64,000 nt of DNA, taken from NCBI GenBank assembly GCA_947498325.1, contig CANMKE010000001.1, positions 372,001 through 436,000 on the forward strand. The letters run 5' to 3'. The notes under the pieces were generated by a model. The model saw only the letters and a program-made list of their open reading frames with translations. It was not told the origin of the DNA and did not search any database. This stretch comes from an uncultured Persicobacter sp. Its GTDB lineage: Bacteria; Bacteroidota; Bacteroidia; Cytophagales; Cyclobacteriaceae. Both the position numbers and the translations under genes were made by a program. Shown here piece by piece: positions 52,229 to 62,056 of the stretch (positions are counted from its first letter, which is position 1; each line of letters opens with the position of its first letter).

Positions 52229-53206
52229 TTATTTTTCTCTGTTGATCACCATTTGGGCAAAGCCCGATAACCATTCTTTTTGCTGATCGCCAATGTCCAT
52301 CTGCTTTAGAATAGCGAATGCCTGATCGAAATAGTCATTCATCTTTTGTTCTGTAAGCGCCTTGATGCCCAACTGATCATAAATTTGAGTTACCGCCTGT
52401 ACCTTTTCTGTGGCATCGAAATCTGTTGCTTCAATCCATTGTTGTAAGGTTGCTTTTGTGCTGCCTGTTGCCAGGGCCACGGCATTAATCAGCAGGAAGG
52501 TTTTCTTGTTTTCAATGATGTCGCCACCAATCTGTTTGCCAAATTTTGCCTGATCACCATATACATCGAGCAGGTCGTCTTTTAGCTGAAAACCAATGCC
52601 CAAATCTACTGCAAATTGATACAAATCTTGCTGAGTTTTTTCAGGTGCTTTGGCGATCATCGCTCCAAGCTGAAGCGCCAAGCCCAAAAGTACGGCAGTC
52701 TTTTGTCGGATCATGTCGATGTATTCATCGGTGCTGACATCATTGCGCGTCTCAAAGTTCATGTCCTTTTGTTGTCCTTCGCAAACCTCTGTAGCATTGT
52801 TGTTAAATGCACGGATCACCGAAGGGAGGAGCTCAGGGGCTACATCCAGGAGCAGGTCATAAACTTTAATCATCATCACATCGCCACTCAAAATAGCAAT
52901 GTTATCATTCCATTTGGTGTGCACCGTCGCCTGACCTCTTCGCAATGGCGCTTTGTCCATGATGTCGTCATGTACCAAAGTGAAATTGTGGAAGGTTTCC
53001 ACGGCCATGGCAGGCTTTATCGCTGGGCGAATGTCTTCTTGAAAAAGGCGATATCCGAGCAGGGTAAGTACTGGGCGGAGTCTTTTTCCGCCGAGGCTCA
53101 TGATATAACTGATGGGCTCATAAAGCTCTTTAGGCTCTTGGCCAAACTGTTGTTTTTTAATGGCTTGACTGATGGTCTCAATCAAGGGATTTAGAAAATT
53201 ATTCAT
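52229..53206 (-). CDS. Polyprenyl (isoprenoid) diphosphate synthase
   Basis: Head-to-tail prenyltransferase of 325 residues. The first Asp-rich motif is DDIMD (80-84), the second DDLLD in FQLKDDLLDVYGD, with GGKRLRP and GQ/K motifs in place. It makes the side chain of menaquinone or the shorter farnesyl/geranylgeranyl precursors; chain length cannot be fixed from the sequence. Two bases separate it from the RNase R stop, so both are on one transcript. Confidence 0.92.
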   Translation of the reverse strand: MNNFLNPLIETISQAIKKQQFGQEPKELYEPISYIMSLGGKRLRPVLTLLGYRLFQEDIRPAIKPAMAVETFHNFTLVHDDIMDKAPLRRGQATVHTKWNDNIAILSGDVMMIKVYDLLLDVAPELLPSVIRAFNNNATEVCEGQQKDMNFETRNDVSTDEYIDMIRQKTAVLLGLALQLGAMIAKAPEKTQQDLYQFAVDLGIGFQLKDDLLDVYGDQAKFGKQIGGDIIENKKTFLLINAVALATGSTKATLQQWIEATDFDATEKVQAVTQIYDQLGIKALTEQKMNDYFDQAFAILKQMDIGDQQKEWLSGFAQMVINREK

Positions 53207-53208
53207 TT

Positions 53209-55377
53209 TTAGTCCTGTGAAAAAATAAGATCTATCGTTCTACGGTTTATGTCAGTATGTTTTACACGCACCTGTACACGATCTCCCAAGCTAAACATCC
53301 GTTTGTTGTTGCGACCAATCATGCGCAGATTTTTTTCATCATACTCATAAAAGTCATCTTTCATATCGACCATCCTGACCATGCCTTCGCATCGTGTTTC
53401 GGTGATTTCCACGAAAATGCCAAATTCAGTAACGCCAGTAATTACCCCTTCATATTGCTTGTCTGGGGCATTTTGCATGAATTCTACCTGCTTGTATTTG
53501 ATCGAGGCACGTTCAGCTTCTGCGGCACGCTTTTCCCGTTCGGAGCTGTGTTCACAGGCCTTTTCGTATTCTACACGATCGGCAGATTTTCCCCCATCGA
53601 GGTAGTGCTGTAATAATCGGTGCACCATCATGTCAGGGTAGCGACGGATAGGCGAGGTGAAATGGGTGTAGTGTTCAAATGCCAATCCAAAGTGGATCAA
53701 TGGATCGGTGGTGTATATCGCTTTGGCCATCGATCTAATGGCTAATTGCTCTAAAACATTTTGCTCAGGCTTGCCCTGAATCTCGGCCATCAATTTATTG
53801 ATTTCGTGCGAAATTCCAGTTTCTCCCAATCGCAACTGATGCCCGAATCGTTTGGCGAAACTGCCAAAGCTTTCGAGTTTTTCGTTGTTAGGGTAGTCGT
53901 GTGTTCGGTAAATGAAGGTCGGTGGGTGAGCATCGCCCTTGGCTTTTTTCTTGAAAACAAATTCAGCCACTTTTTTATTCGCCAAAAGCATGAATTCTTC
54001 AATCAGCTTGTGGGCATCTTTTCGCTCTCTTGGTACCACCATAAGTGGTTTGCCATGCTCATCAAGCTGAAATTTCACCTCAATGGTTTCAAAAGCAATT
54101 GCGCCACTTTTAAATCTTCGGTCTTTGATGATTTTAGCGAGTCGGTTGAGCTCAATGATTTCTTCCGAAAAATCACCTTCCTGCGATTCGATACGCTCCT
54201 GTGCTTCCTCATAGGTGAATCTGCGATCCGAGTGAATCACTGTTCTGCCGAACCACTGTTGTTGAATTTCAGCATTTTCATTCAATTCGAAAACGGCAGA
54301 GAAAGTCAGTTTTTCTTCATTCGGGCGTAAAGAACACAATTTGTTGGACAGGCGCTCAGGCAACATCGGGATGGTTCTGTCCACCAAATAAACCGATGTG
54401 GCGCGGTGGTAGGCTTCTTCTTCTACCTTGGTGTTTGGTCGCACATAGTGCGAAACATCGGCAATGTGAACGCCAATTTCAATATTGCCATTGGGTAATT
54501 TCTGAAAAGACAAGGCGTCATCAAAGTCTTTGGCATCAACGGGGTCAATGGTAAAGGTGGTGATATTGCGGAAATCTCTTCTTTTGGCAATTTCCTCTTC
54601 AGTAATGGCCTCAGAAATCCCCTCAGATTCTTTCAGAACGTGTTTTGGAAAATCGAAAGGCAAGCCATATTCCGCCATGATCGAGTGGATTTCGGCTTCA
54701 TTGTCCCCAGAGTTTCCAAGCACGCGTGTTACCTTACCCATCGCATTTCGGGTTTCGGCATCTGCCCATTTGCGGACTTTTACAATCACTTTTTGCCCAT
54801 GCTTGGCATCCATAATATGCTCAAGAGGGACAAAAACATCTTTGTATATTTTTTTATTGTCAGGAACGACAAAAGCAAAACGGGGTAAGATTTCGATCTT
54901 CCCAACCCATTTGTCTTTGCCTCTTTCGACAATCTTTGTTACACGACCTTCGGCACGGTCGCCATGCTTATTAATGATGCTCACTTCAACTTTATCGCCA
55001 TCAAGGGCATAGTTGAGGTTGTTGCCTGTTACTTTAATGTCATCTTCGCGGCCCTCGATAATGACGAAAGCCATACGTGGATTTACATGATCCACAATGC
55101 CGACCAATTTGTTTGGATCTTCTTTGCATTGGTAGCGCCCTTCTGCATTAATGGATACATCGCCGTCACGGGCTAAATCCTCTAAAAATAAGGCGGCTTT
55201 TTGTTTGCTGACACGATCTTTGAGTAATAATTTACGGCAAAGTTGTTTTACGGACCAGGCTTTGCCAGGGTCATTGTTCAGGAGTTGAACGATTTTTTCG
55301 TGTAGATTTTGTGTGGTTTGTTTTTCGCGAGTTCTTCGTTTTTTGATAAAACTCGTCTTTTTATTTTTTCTTCCCAT
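53209..55377 (-). CDS. rnr: Ribonuclease R
   Basis: 3'-to-5' exoribonuclease of the RNB family, 722 residues. Layout: a winged-helix-like N-terminus (about 25-80), cold-shock domains (about 85-240), the RNB catalytic domain with FTIDPVDAKDFDDALSF and YAHFTSPIRRYPDM-like segment, and a C-terminal S1 domain (EGVITGVTEFGIFVEI). It degrades structured RNA and helps in rRNA and tmRNA quality control. First gene of the pair with the prenyl synthase. Confidence 0.95.
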   Translation of the reverse strand: MGRKNKKTSFIKKRRTREKQTTQNLHEKIVQLLNNDPGKAWSVKQLCRKLLLKDRVSKQKAALFLEDLARDGDVSINAEGRYQCKEDPNKLVGIVDHVNPRMAFVIIEGREDDIKVTGNNLNYALDGDKVEVSIINKHGDRAEGRVTKIVERGKDKWVGKIEILPRFAFVVPDNKKIYKDVFVPLEHIMDAKHGQKVIVKVRKWADAETRNAMGKVTRVLGNSGDNEAEIHSIMAEYGLPFDFPKHVLKESEGISEAITEEEIAKRRDFRNITTFTIDPVDAKDFDDALSFQKLPNGNIEIGVHIADVSHYVRPNTKVEEEAYHRATSVYLVDRTIPMLPERLSNKLCSLRPNEEKLTFSAVFELNENAEIQQQWFGRTVIHSDRRFTYEEAQERIESQEGDFSEEIIELNRLAKIIKDRRFKSGAIAFETIEVKFQLDEHGKPLMVVPRERKDAHKLIEEFMLLANKKVAEFVFKKKAKGDAHPPTFIYRTHDYPNNEKLESFGSFAKRFGHQLRLGETGISHEINKLMAEIQGKPEQNVLEQLAIRSMAKAIYTTDPLIHFGLAFEHYTHFTSPIRRYPDMMVHRLLQHYLDGGKSADRVEYEKACEHSSEREKRAAEAERASIKYKQVEFMQNAPDKQYEGVITGVTEFGIFVEITETRCEGMVRMVDMKDDFYEYDEKNLRMIGRNNKRMFSLGDRVQVRVKHTDINRRTIDLIFSQD

Positions 55378-55581
55378 ATATAGTATATTGATTGGCAGGA
55401 ATGCCAGAGCGGGTCTTTAAGCGTTGCAGGCGCAATGCCTGTGTGGTTTTGGGATTAATTTTTTTGAAGCAGGACTTCAGGGCTCGAATCCATTAATGTC
55501 TGCAAGTTACCATTATTCCACTGCCTATACAATTTCCTTAGGTTATTCTTCTATTAAAGCGATGTATTATGGCATGGTTTA

Positions 55582-57390
55582 TTATAAGTCGATCTTTTTT
55601 GCAGATTTTATGTCGGGGATAGCCTCCAAAAGTGCCTGTGTGTATTGGTGTTTGGGTTTATCGAACAGGGTATCTACAAAATCCTGCTCTACGATCACCC
55701 CGCGGTTCATCACACAAACGCGGTCGGCCACGGCCTTGATCACCGAAAGGTCATGAGAAATAAACAGGAAGGAAATTTTAAGTTCATCTCGCAAATCAAG
55801 AATAAGATTTAAAATCTGAGCCTGCACAGAAACGTCAAGCGCAGAGACACATTCATCACAAATGATTAATTTCGGGTGGGTAATCAGCGCCCTCGCAATG
55901 GCGATTCTTTGGCGTTGACCACCACTGAAAGCGTGAGGGTAACGGTGGAGGGCATCTTCAGGCAATCCAACTTTCGTGATCCAGTGCTTCGCTGTATTTA
56001 GGCGCTCCGCATGGGAGTGCCCGATGCCGAAAGTTTTCAGCGGTTCGGTCAGGCAATGTGCAATGGTATGTCGAGGGTTCAAAGACTGAAAAGGGTCCTG
56101 GAAAATCATGGAAATTTCTTGACGCAGGGATTTGACTTCTTTTTTGTCGAATGCAAGGATGTTCTGCCCATGAAAAGAAAGTTTGCCTTCAGCGCCAGTA
56201 AGCAAATGGTTGATTACCCGAGCGAGGGTGCTTTTTCCTGAGCCTGATTGCCCGACTAAACCCAGGATTTCACCTTCATAAATATTGAAGGTAACTTCCC
56301 GAAGGGCGGGGAACACTTTAGACTTGGACCACGGAAACCTTTTTTCACTTTTATAGGAATACGAAAGCCCCTCTACCTGCAAAATAGGCGTTCGGCGATG
56401 AAATGCCCGCCTTTTGTCGGTAAGGTCTGTTGCTGAAATCCGCTGATCTTCAATGGCCTCTTCCACGTTTTGGTACCGCACAGCTTGATCATCAGTAGGG
56501 ATAAAGTCAGCCAGTGTAGGCATGCGGTGTAATTTCACATCTAACCGAGGGCGGCAGGCGAGAAGCCCCTTGGTGTATGCCGATTGCGGGTCGGAAAAAA
56601 GGATGGCCGAAGGGTTGTGTTCCTGAACTTTGCCATGGTTCAAGACCAGTACCTGATCGGCCAGTTGCGAAACCACCCCGAGATCATGCGAGATAAAGAG
56701 CATGGCGGTTGCAAAATCGTGGTTCAGCTTTTGAAACAGCTGAATGATTTTCTGCTGAATGATGGTGTCAAGGGCGGTGGTGGGCTCGTCAGCAATTAAT
56801 AAACGCGGCTCGTTGATCATTGCAATGGCCACCAGAATACGTTGCTTCTGCCCTCCAGAAATCTGATGAGGATAAGCGTTGTAGATACGTTCAGGGCTAC
56901 TGAAAGGGATTTTCTTCAGTAGTTCAAGTACTGCGGTTTTAGCTGCCGATTTACTGATGTTTTTGTGCCTGAGCAGGGCTTCCTGAACTTGTTGCCCACA
57001 GGTTTTTAAAGGGTTCAGTGCGGTGAGGGGTTCCTGAAATACGATCGAAATTTCTTTGCCTCGGTATTTCAATAATTGCCGTTCCTGCATGGCCAGCAAA
57101 TTGATTTTTTCGCCGTTACTCAAATAATACCATACGTTGCCTTCTATATGCGCGACTTCATGCCCGATCCATAATCCCAAAATGGCTGTAGCGGTAACCG
57201 ACTTCCCCGATCCCGACTCCCCGACAATGCCGAGCACTTCGCCTTCATGCAAATTGAAGGACAGGTTATCGACCACAGTCAGTGGACCCTGTGGCCCATT
57301 TAACACAATGGTCAGGTGCTCAACGGAAAGGAGCAGTCTTTTGGTCAGGACAGCCGCGGGCTGTGTAATATTTGGGGTCGGTGCAATCAA
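55582..57390 (-). CDS. Peptide ABC transporter ATPase with two fused ATP-binding domains
   Basis: A 602-residue cytoplasmic ATPase with two nucleotide-binding domains in one chain, as in YejF/DppDF fusions for oligopeptide or microcin-type uptake. Domain 1: GESGSGKS, ISGGQKQRI, IADEPTTALD. Domain 2: GQSGSGKS, FSGGQRQRIAIARAL, ICDECVSALDVS, where Cys replaces the usual Pro after the Walker B Glu. The start is a TTG at 57390, the only start before the first strand. No permease or binding-protein gene is adjacent, so its partners are encoded elsewhere. Confidence 0.9.
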   Translation of the reverse strand: MIAPTPNITQPAAVLTKRLLLSVEHLTIVLNGPQGPLTVVDNLSFNLHEGEVLGIVGESGSGKSVTATAILGLWIGHEVAHIEGNVWYYLSNGEKINLLAMQERQLLKYRGKEISIVFQEPLTALNPLKTCGQQVQEALLRHKNISKSAAKTAVLELLKKIPFSSPERIYNAYPHQISGGQKQRILVAIAMINEPRLLIADEPTTALDTIIQQKIIQLFQKLNHDFATAMLFISHDLGVVSQLADQVLVLNHGKVQEHNPSAILFSDPQSAYTKGLLACRPRLDVKLHRMPTLADFIPTDDQAVRYQNVEEAIEDQRISATDLTDKRRAFHRRTPILQVEGLSYSYKSEKRFPWSKSKVFPALREVTFNIYEGEILGLVGQSGSGKSTLARVINHLLTGAEGKLSFHGQNILAFDKKEVKSLRQEISMIFQDPFQSLNPRHTIAHCLTEPLKTFGIGHSHAERLNTAKHWITKVGLPEDALHRYPHAFSGGQRQRIAIARALITHPKLIICDECVSALDVSVQAQILNLILDLRDELKISFLFISHDLSVIKAVADRVCVMNRGVIVEQDFVDTLFDKPKHQYTQALLEAIPDIKSAKKIDL

Positions 57391-57546
57391 TTACGTAGGG
57401 TTGAGAAATTCCTATTTGGTGACAATTTTATTTAAAATGACAGGTTTATGGAAATATAATCTACAAAAATTTAAATTATTCCTCGGCATTCCCTTTCTGA
57501 ACTTGTAAAATATCCTTCTTGTTAGGGGTTTTTCTTGATTAATGAC

Positions 57547-57554
57547 TAATTTTG
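57547..57554 (+). promoter_or_regulatory. -7 element for prfC
   Basis: TAATTTTG, a perfect TAnnTTTG, 57 bases before the prfC ATG. The nearest TTG upstream is 25 bases away, longer than usual. Confidence 0.35.
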
Positions 57555-57610
57555 CAGACTGAATAAAATTGAGCCTTTTGCGCGTCATTAAAACATAGAT
57601 AGATTCCACG

Positions 57611-59191
57611 ATGAGTTTAGTTGAGGAAATTGAAAAAAGAAGAACCTTTGGTATTATTTCTCACCCTGATGCGGGTAAAACCACCCTTACGGAGAAGCTG
57701 TTGCTTTTTGGGGGAGCGATCCAGAAAGCAGGTGCGGTAAAGTCCAACAAGATCAAGGACCACGCCCGTTCGGATTGGATGGAAATTGAGAAACAACGTG
57801 GTATTTCGGTAGCCACTTCCGTGATGGGATTCAACTACCGCGATAAGCGTATCAACCTTTTGGATACGCCAGGTCACAAGGATTTTGCCGAAGATACTTA
57901 CCGTACGCTTACCGCCGTGGATTCTGTAATCATGGTGATTGACTGTGTGAAAGGGGTGGAGGAACAAACCGAGCGATTGATGGAGGTTTGTCGTATGCGC
58001 CAGACGCCAGTGCTTTGTTTTATCAACAAAATGGACCGTGAAGGGCGTGATCCTTTTGAGTTGTTGGAAGAGATTGAGGAGAAGTTGAACCTTCGTGTTC
58101 ACCCACTTTCTTGGCCGATCAACATTGGTAAAAACTTCAAAGGGGTTTACTCTTTGTATGAAAAGAAATTGGTATTGTTCGAAGCGAGCCGTCAGAAGCT
58201 TTCCGCAGAGAAAATCGAGATCGAGGATATCAACAGCCCAGAATTGGAGCAGTATGTTGGTGAGAATGATGCCAATCAGTTGCGCGAAGATGTGGAGTTG
58301 ATCAATGGTGTTTATGAAGACTTCGACAAGGAGGAATATTTGAAAGGAAACATTGCACCCGTATTCTTCGGTTCGGCAGTGAATAATTTCGGTGTTCAGG
58401 AGTTGTTGGATTGTTTCGTGGACATCGCGCCAGCACCAATCCCTCGTGAGACTGAGCTGAGATCTATCGCACCTAACGATCCTAAATTCTCAGGCTTTAT
58501 CTTTAAGATTCACGCCAATATGGATCCTAAGCACCGTAACCGTATCGCCTTTATGCGGGTGTGTTCGGGGCAGTTCCAGCGTTCGAAGCCGTTCTTGCAT
58601 ATCCGTCATGACAAAAAGATGAAGTTCTCCAACACTACCGCTTTTATGGCGCAGGATAAGGAGATCGTCGATGAGGCATGGCCAGGCGATATCATCGGTT
58701 TATATGACACAGGTAACCTGAAGATCGGGGATACTTTGACCGAAGGAGAAAAAGGGAGCTATAAAGGTATTCCTTCCTTCTCGCCAGAGATGTTCCGTGA
58801 GGTGGTGAATAAAGATGCCATGAAAACCAAGCAGTTGGAAAAAGGACTTTCTCAGTTGATGGAAGAAGGTTTGGCACAGTTATTTACCTTTGAAATGGGT
58901 AACCGTAAAGTGGTAGGTGTTGTTGGTCAGCTTCAGTTTGAGGTAATCCAGTTCCGTTTGTTGAATGAGTACGGCGCTTCTTGTGATTTCCGTCCGATGA
59001 ACTTGTACAAGGCATGTTGGATTTCTTCGGAAGATGAAAAAGCCATGGATGAGTTCTATGCTTCAAAAGGTCGCCATATTGCCAAAGATAAAGATGGTAA
59101 GTTGGTGTTCATGGCCGAGTCTCGTGCTTGGTTGCAGATGGTTCAGGACAATTTCCCTAAGATCACTTTCCACTTTACTTCGGAATTTTAA
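57611..59191 (+). CDS. prfC: Peptide chain release factor 3
   Basis: GTPase of 526 residues that releases RF1/RF2 from the ribosome after termination. G1 is [11 protein letters not shown]3 is DTPGHKDF, G4 is NKMD; the C-terminal part has the RF3-specific [10 protein letters not shown]. Highly conserved and full length. The codons are among the most adapted in the window (many GGT, CGT), as expected for a translation protein. Confidence 0.95.
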   Translation: MSLVEEIEKRRTFGIISHPDAGKTTLTEKLLLFGGAIQKAGAVKSNKIKDHARSDWMEIEKQRGISVATSVMGFNYRDKRINLLDTPGHKDFAEDTYRTLTAVDSVIMVIDCVKGVEEQTERLMEVCRMRQTPVLCFINKMDREGRDPFELLEEIEEKLNLRVHPLSWPINIGKNFKGVYSLYEKKLVLFEASRQKLSAEKIEIEDINSPELEQYVGENDANQLREDVELINGVYEDFDKEEYLKGNIAPVFFGSAVNNFGVQELLDCFVDIAPAPIPRETELRSIAPNDPKFSGFIFKIHANMDPKHRNRIAFMRVCSGQFQRSKPFLHIRHDKKMKFSNTTAFMAQDKEIVDEAWPGDIIGLYDTGNLKIGDTLTEGEKGSYKGIPSFSPEMFREVVNKDAMKTKQLEKGLSQLMEEGLAQLFTFEMGNRKVVGVVGQLQFEVIQFRLLNEYGASCDFRPMNLYKACWISSEDEKAMDEFYASKGRHIAKDKDGKLVFMAESRAWLQMVQDNFPKITFHFTSEF

Positions 59192-59194
59192 TAT

Positions 59195-59290
59195 ATCTCC
59201 ACAGATTACACAGATTTTTTAGTTCAAGCGTCTCGCTTGGACTAAAAAATTAATCAATGTTCGGTCCAAGCGGGACGCTTGAACCAGAGG
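59195..59290. repeat. REPIN-like twin-hairpin element A
   Basis: Two inverted copies of one 23-base unit lie 13 bases apart. Unit A1 forms a 16-bp hairpin with a 3-base loop (59215-59230 with 59234-59249); unit A2 forms a 10-bp hairpin (59263-59272 with 59276-59285), core CCAAGCG/CGCTTG. The left flank starts TCCACAGATTACACAGAT. A related element lies on the other side of the pseudouridine synthase gene. Confidence 0.8.
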
Positions 59291-59374
59291 CAGGTGAATG
59301 CTGTGGGTTGTTAATAATCAAGACAAAAGGTCTTATGTTATTGGAGGTTAAATCCCTCCCAAAATACTTTAGGT

Positions 59375-60112
59375 ATGAATATGAATAAATTTCCATTCCG
59401 CATCGTGTATGAAGACAACCACTTGTTGGTCGTTGATAAAGATGCTGGAGTGTTGGTACAGGGTGATGCTACAGGGGATAAAACCTTGTTGGATTACGGA
59501 AAAGAGTACATCAAAGAAAAATACGATAAGCCTGGTGCTGTATTTTTGCATGCCGTTCACCGTTTGGACCGTCCAGTGTCTGGTTTGGTGATTATGGCAC
59601 GTACTTCTAAAGCATTAGAACGTATGACACGGGCTTTCCGTGAAAAGAAAGTTTATAAAACCTATTGGGCGGTGGTAAAAAAGCGTCCGCCAAAATGGGA
59701 AGATAAATTGGTGCACTACCTTCAAAAAGATGGCAAACGGAATGTAACTACTGCATTCGATAAGCCAACAGAAGGCGCACAACGCTCGGAGTTAATGTAT
59801 AAATCGCTGGGCAAAATGAACGACCACTTTTTGTTGCAGGTAAACCCACTCACGGGCCGTCCGCATCAAATTCGTGTGCAGTTGTCTTCTATGGGTTGCC
59901 CAATTCGTGGAGATTTACGCTATGGTTTCTCCAAGCCAAATCCTGATAAATCGATCAATCTGCATGCCTTATACCTGAATTTTACGCACCCTGTAACAAA
60001 GGAAAAAATGTTCCTGAGAGCAGGTGTTCCTCAGAATGATTTCTGGGAGCAGTGGCTGCAACTTGAGGATCGTAAGCTCAAGGATAAACACATGGAAAAT
60101 TATCACGGTTAA
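59375..60112 (+). CDS. RluA-family pseudouridine synthase
   Basis: Isomerises uridine to pseudouridine in rRNA or tRNA. A 245-residue catalytic domain with YEDNHLLVVDKDAGVLVQGD, the active-site Asp65 in HAVHRLDRPVSGL, and LTGRPHQIRVQLSSMGCPIRGDLRYG. No S4 domain is present, so it resembles the smaller RluA/TruC class; the target is not known. ATG at 59375 or, two codons later, at 59381. It is flanked on both sides by REPIN-like repeats. Confidence 0.93.
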   Translation: MNMNKFPFRIVYEDNHLLVVDKDAGVLVQGDATGDKTLLDYGKEYIKEKYDKPGAVFLHAVHRLDRPVSGLVIMARTSKALERMTRAFREKKVYKTYWAVVKKRPPKWEDKLVHYLQKDGKRNVTTAFDKPTEGAQRSELMYKSLGKMNDHFLLQVNPLTGRPHQIRVQLSSMGCPIRGDLRYGFSKPNPDKSINLHALYLNFTHPVTKEKMFLRAGVPQNDFWEQWLQLEDRKLKDKHMENYHG

Positions 60113-60159
60113 TCAATAATGATTGCTTCCGTTTAGTGCTAAGACACAAAAATCAGTCT

Positions 60160-60276
60160 GTTTTTTGTCCACAGATCATTTCGTTCAAGCATCCCGCTTG
60201 GACGAAATGATTGAAAGACTTTGATCCAAGCGAGACGCTTGAACCAAAGTTACCTATGTAATTTGTGGATAAAAAT
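60160..60276. repeat. REPIN-like twin-hairpin element B
   Basis: Second copy of the twin-hairpin element. Unit B1: 15-bp stem (60176-60190 with 60196-60210); unit B2: inverted unit with core CCAAGCG/CGCTTG, extended by ACTTTG/CAAAGT (60218-60232 with 60236-60250). The outer ends form an imperfect inverted repeat: TGTCCACAGAT on the left and ATTTGTGGAT on the right, bounding an element of about 110 bases. Confidence 0.8.
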
Positions 60277-60333
60277 AAAGCTGTATGGTTTAGCATTAGG
60301 TCGGAAGCATTGTTGTTTTAAGGGAATACCCAA

Positions 60334-61908
60334 ATGAAAAAAGAATTCAATTTAAATCTCGCTCCTGAAGTCGCCTATGATGAGGCAATCTTCAATAGTT
60401 TTGTTAAGAAAAAAGCTGGAGTGAGTGACCGTGATGATGTGCATGTTCGCATGACGCGCCGTTCGATCGATGCGAGAAAGAAGAAGGTGCGTGTGAATGT
60501 TGCCGTGGAGGTGTTCATCGATGAGCAACCTTCCAATGCCATTACCTACCGCCGCGATTATCCGAATGTAAGCAATGCCGAAAAAGTGATTATTGTAGGC
60601 GCTGGACCTGCGGGCTTGTTTGCGGCACTTCGATTCCTGGAGTTGGGGGTGAAGCCCGTTATTTTGGAACGTGGTAAAGATGTTCAGGCGCGCCGCCGAG
60701 ATTTGGCAGCGATCAACAAAGATCATATCGTGAACCCTGACTCCAACTACTGTTTTGGTGAAGGCGGTGCAGGAACTTATTCAGATGGTAAGCTATATAC
60801 CCGTTCAAAAAAGCGTGGTGATTTCCGTAGAATTTTGGAGATTCTGGTAGCGCATGGTGGTCGTGAAGAACTGCTGGTGGATGCCCATCCGCATATCGGC
60901 ACCAATAAACTGCCTAAGCTGATTGCTGAAATTCGTCAGAGTATCTTGGATGCTGGTGGGGAGATTCATTTCGATACCCGTGTAACGGATGTGAAGATTA
61001 AGTCAGGACACGCCAATGCTGTTGAGACTCAAAATGGAGAGCTTTTTGAAGGCAAGGCGGTGATGCTGGCCACAGGGCACTCTGCCCGAGATATTTTCGA
61101 ATTGCTGAATAGAAAGCAAATTCTCATTGAAAATAAGCCTTTTGCATTGGGGGTGCGTATCGAGCATGCGCAGTCTTTGATTGATGATATTCAATACAAG
61201 TGTGGAACTGATCGGGGAATCCTTCCCGCGGCAGCATATTCATTGGTTTCTCAGGCGGCTTTCAAAGGCGAGAAAAAAGGAGTTTTCTCTTTTTGTATGT
61301 GTCCAGGTGGTTTTATTGTGCCTGCAGCCACCGCACCAGGTGAGATTGTAGTCAATGGGATGTCACCTTCACGTCGTGATAGCCGATTTGCGAACTCCGG
61401 GATGGTCGTGGCTATTGGCGAGGACGATTACGGTCACCTGATTCCTGAATACGGGGCTTTGGCCGCCATGGAATATCAGCGACAAGTGGAACAAGCGGCA
61501 TTTTTGGCAGGAGGAGGAACACAAGCTGCCCCTGCACAAAGAATGATGGATTTCGTGAAAGGTCGCGTATCGACCAATCTTTTGGAAACTTCCTATCAGC
61601 CAGGTTTGCAATCTGTGGACATGAAAAATGTATTGCCAGATCCCGTAGCACACCGATTGCGCCACGGCTTCAAGATTTTTGGCAAAACCATGAAAGGTTA
61701 CCTGACCAATGATGCTCAAATATTAGGGGTAGAGTCGAGAACCTCTTCACCTGTTCGTATTCCACGTGACAAAGAAACGTTAGAACACCCACAAATAACA
61801 GGTCTTTTTCCATGTGGTGAAGGGGCAGGTTACGCAGGAGGGATCGCTTCGGCTGCTATTGATGGTGAACGAATTGCTGAACGAATTGCAGCGATGTATA
61901 TAAAATAA
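60334..61908 (+). CDS. FAD-dependent oxidoreductase of the COG2509 family
   Basis: A 524-residue flavoprotein with a basic N-terminal domain (about 1-90) and a Rossmann dinucleotide site VIIVGAGPAGLFAALRFLE. The segment YCFGEGGAGTYSDGKLYTRSKKRG is the mark of this uncharacterised dehydrogenase family; the C-terminus has LFPCGEGAGYAGGIASAAIDG. The reaction is unknown. Monocistronic, followed by a terminator. Confidence 0.9.
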   Translation: MKKEFNLNLAPEVAYDEAIFNSFVKKKAGVSDRDDVHVRMTRRSIDARKKKVRVNVAVEVFIDEQPSNAITYRRDYPNVSNAEKVIIVGAGPAGLFAALRFLELGVKPVILERGKDVQARRRDLAAINKDHIVNPDSNYCFGEGGAGTYSDGKLYTRSKKRGDFRRILEILVAHGGREELLVDAHPHIGTNKLPKLIAEIRQSILDAGGEIHFDTRVTDVKIKSGHANAVETQNGELFEGKAVMLATGHSARDIFELLNRKQILIENKPFALGVRIEHAQSLIDDIQYKCGTDRGILPAAAYSLVSQAAFKGEKKGVFSFCMCPGGFIVPAATAPGEIVVNGMSPSRRDSRFANSGMVVAIGEDDYGHLIPEYGALAAMEYQRQVEQAAFLAGGGTQAAPAQRMMDFVKGRVSTNLLETSYQPGLQSVDMKNVLPDPVAHRLRHGFKIFGKTMKGYLTNDAQILGVESRTSSPVRIPRDKETLEHPQITGLFPCGEGAGYAGGIASAAIDGERIAERIAAMYIK

Positions 61909-61933
61909 TAATCTCACATTCATGTGAATTTAT

Positions 61934-61963
61934 AAGCCGCGGGAAATCCTGCGGCTTTTTTTA
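61934..61963 (+). terminator. Terminator of the COG2509 gene
   Basis: A 10-bp GC-rich stem (61934-61943 with 61948-61957, one G-T pair) and a run of T. Confidence 0.8.
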
Positions 61964-62056
61964 TCGCTAAAAATGGGTATTCTTCAATATTAGCCCCTTT
62001 TAATAAAAACAAAATTTATGAATTAAGTATAATAAAGCAGTAGCCATTTCATACTT

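Noticed and set aside
55480-55500. A GGGCTCGAATCC segment resembling a tRNA T-arm
   Set aside because: No matching acceptor, D or anticodon stem lies around it, so it is not a tRNA or a clear remnant.
57520-57554. A full promoter for prfC
   Set aside because: The -7 element fits but the nearest TTG is 25 bases upstream, beyond the usual spacing; listed only as a half-site.
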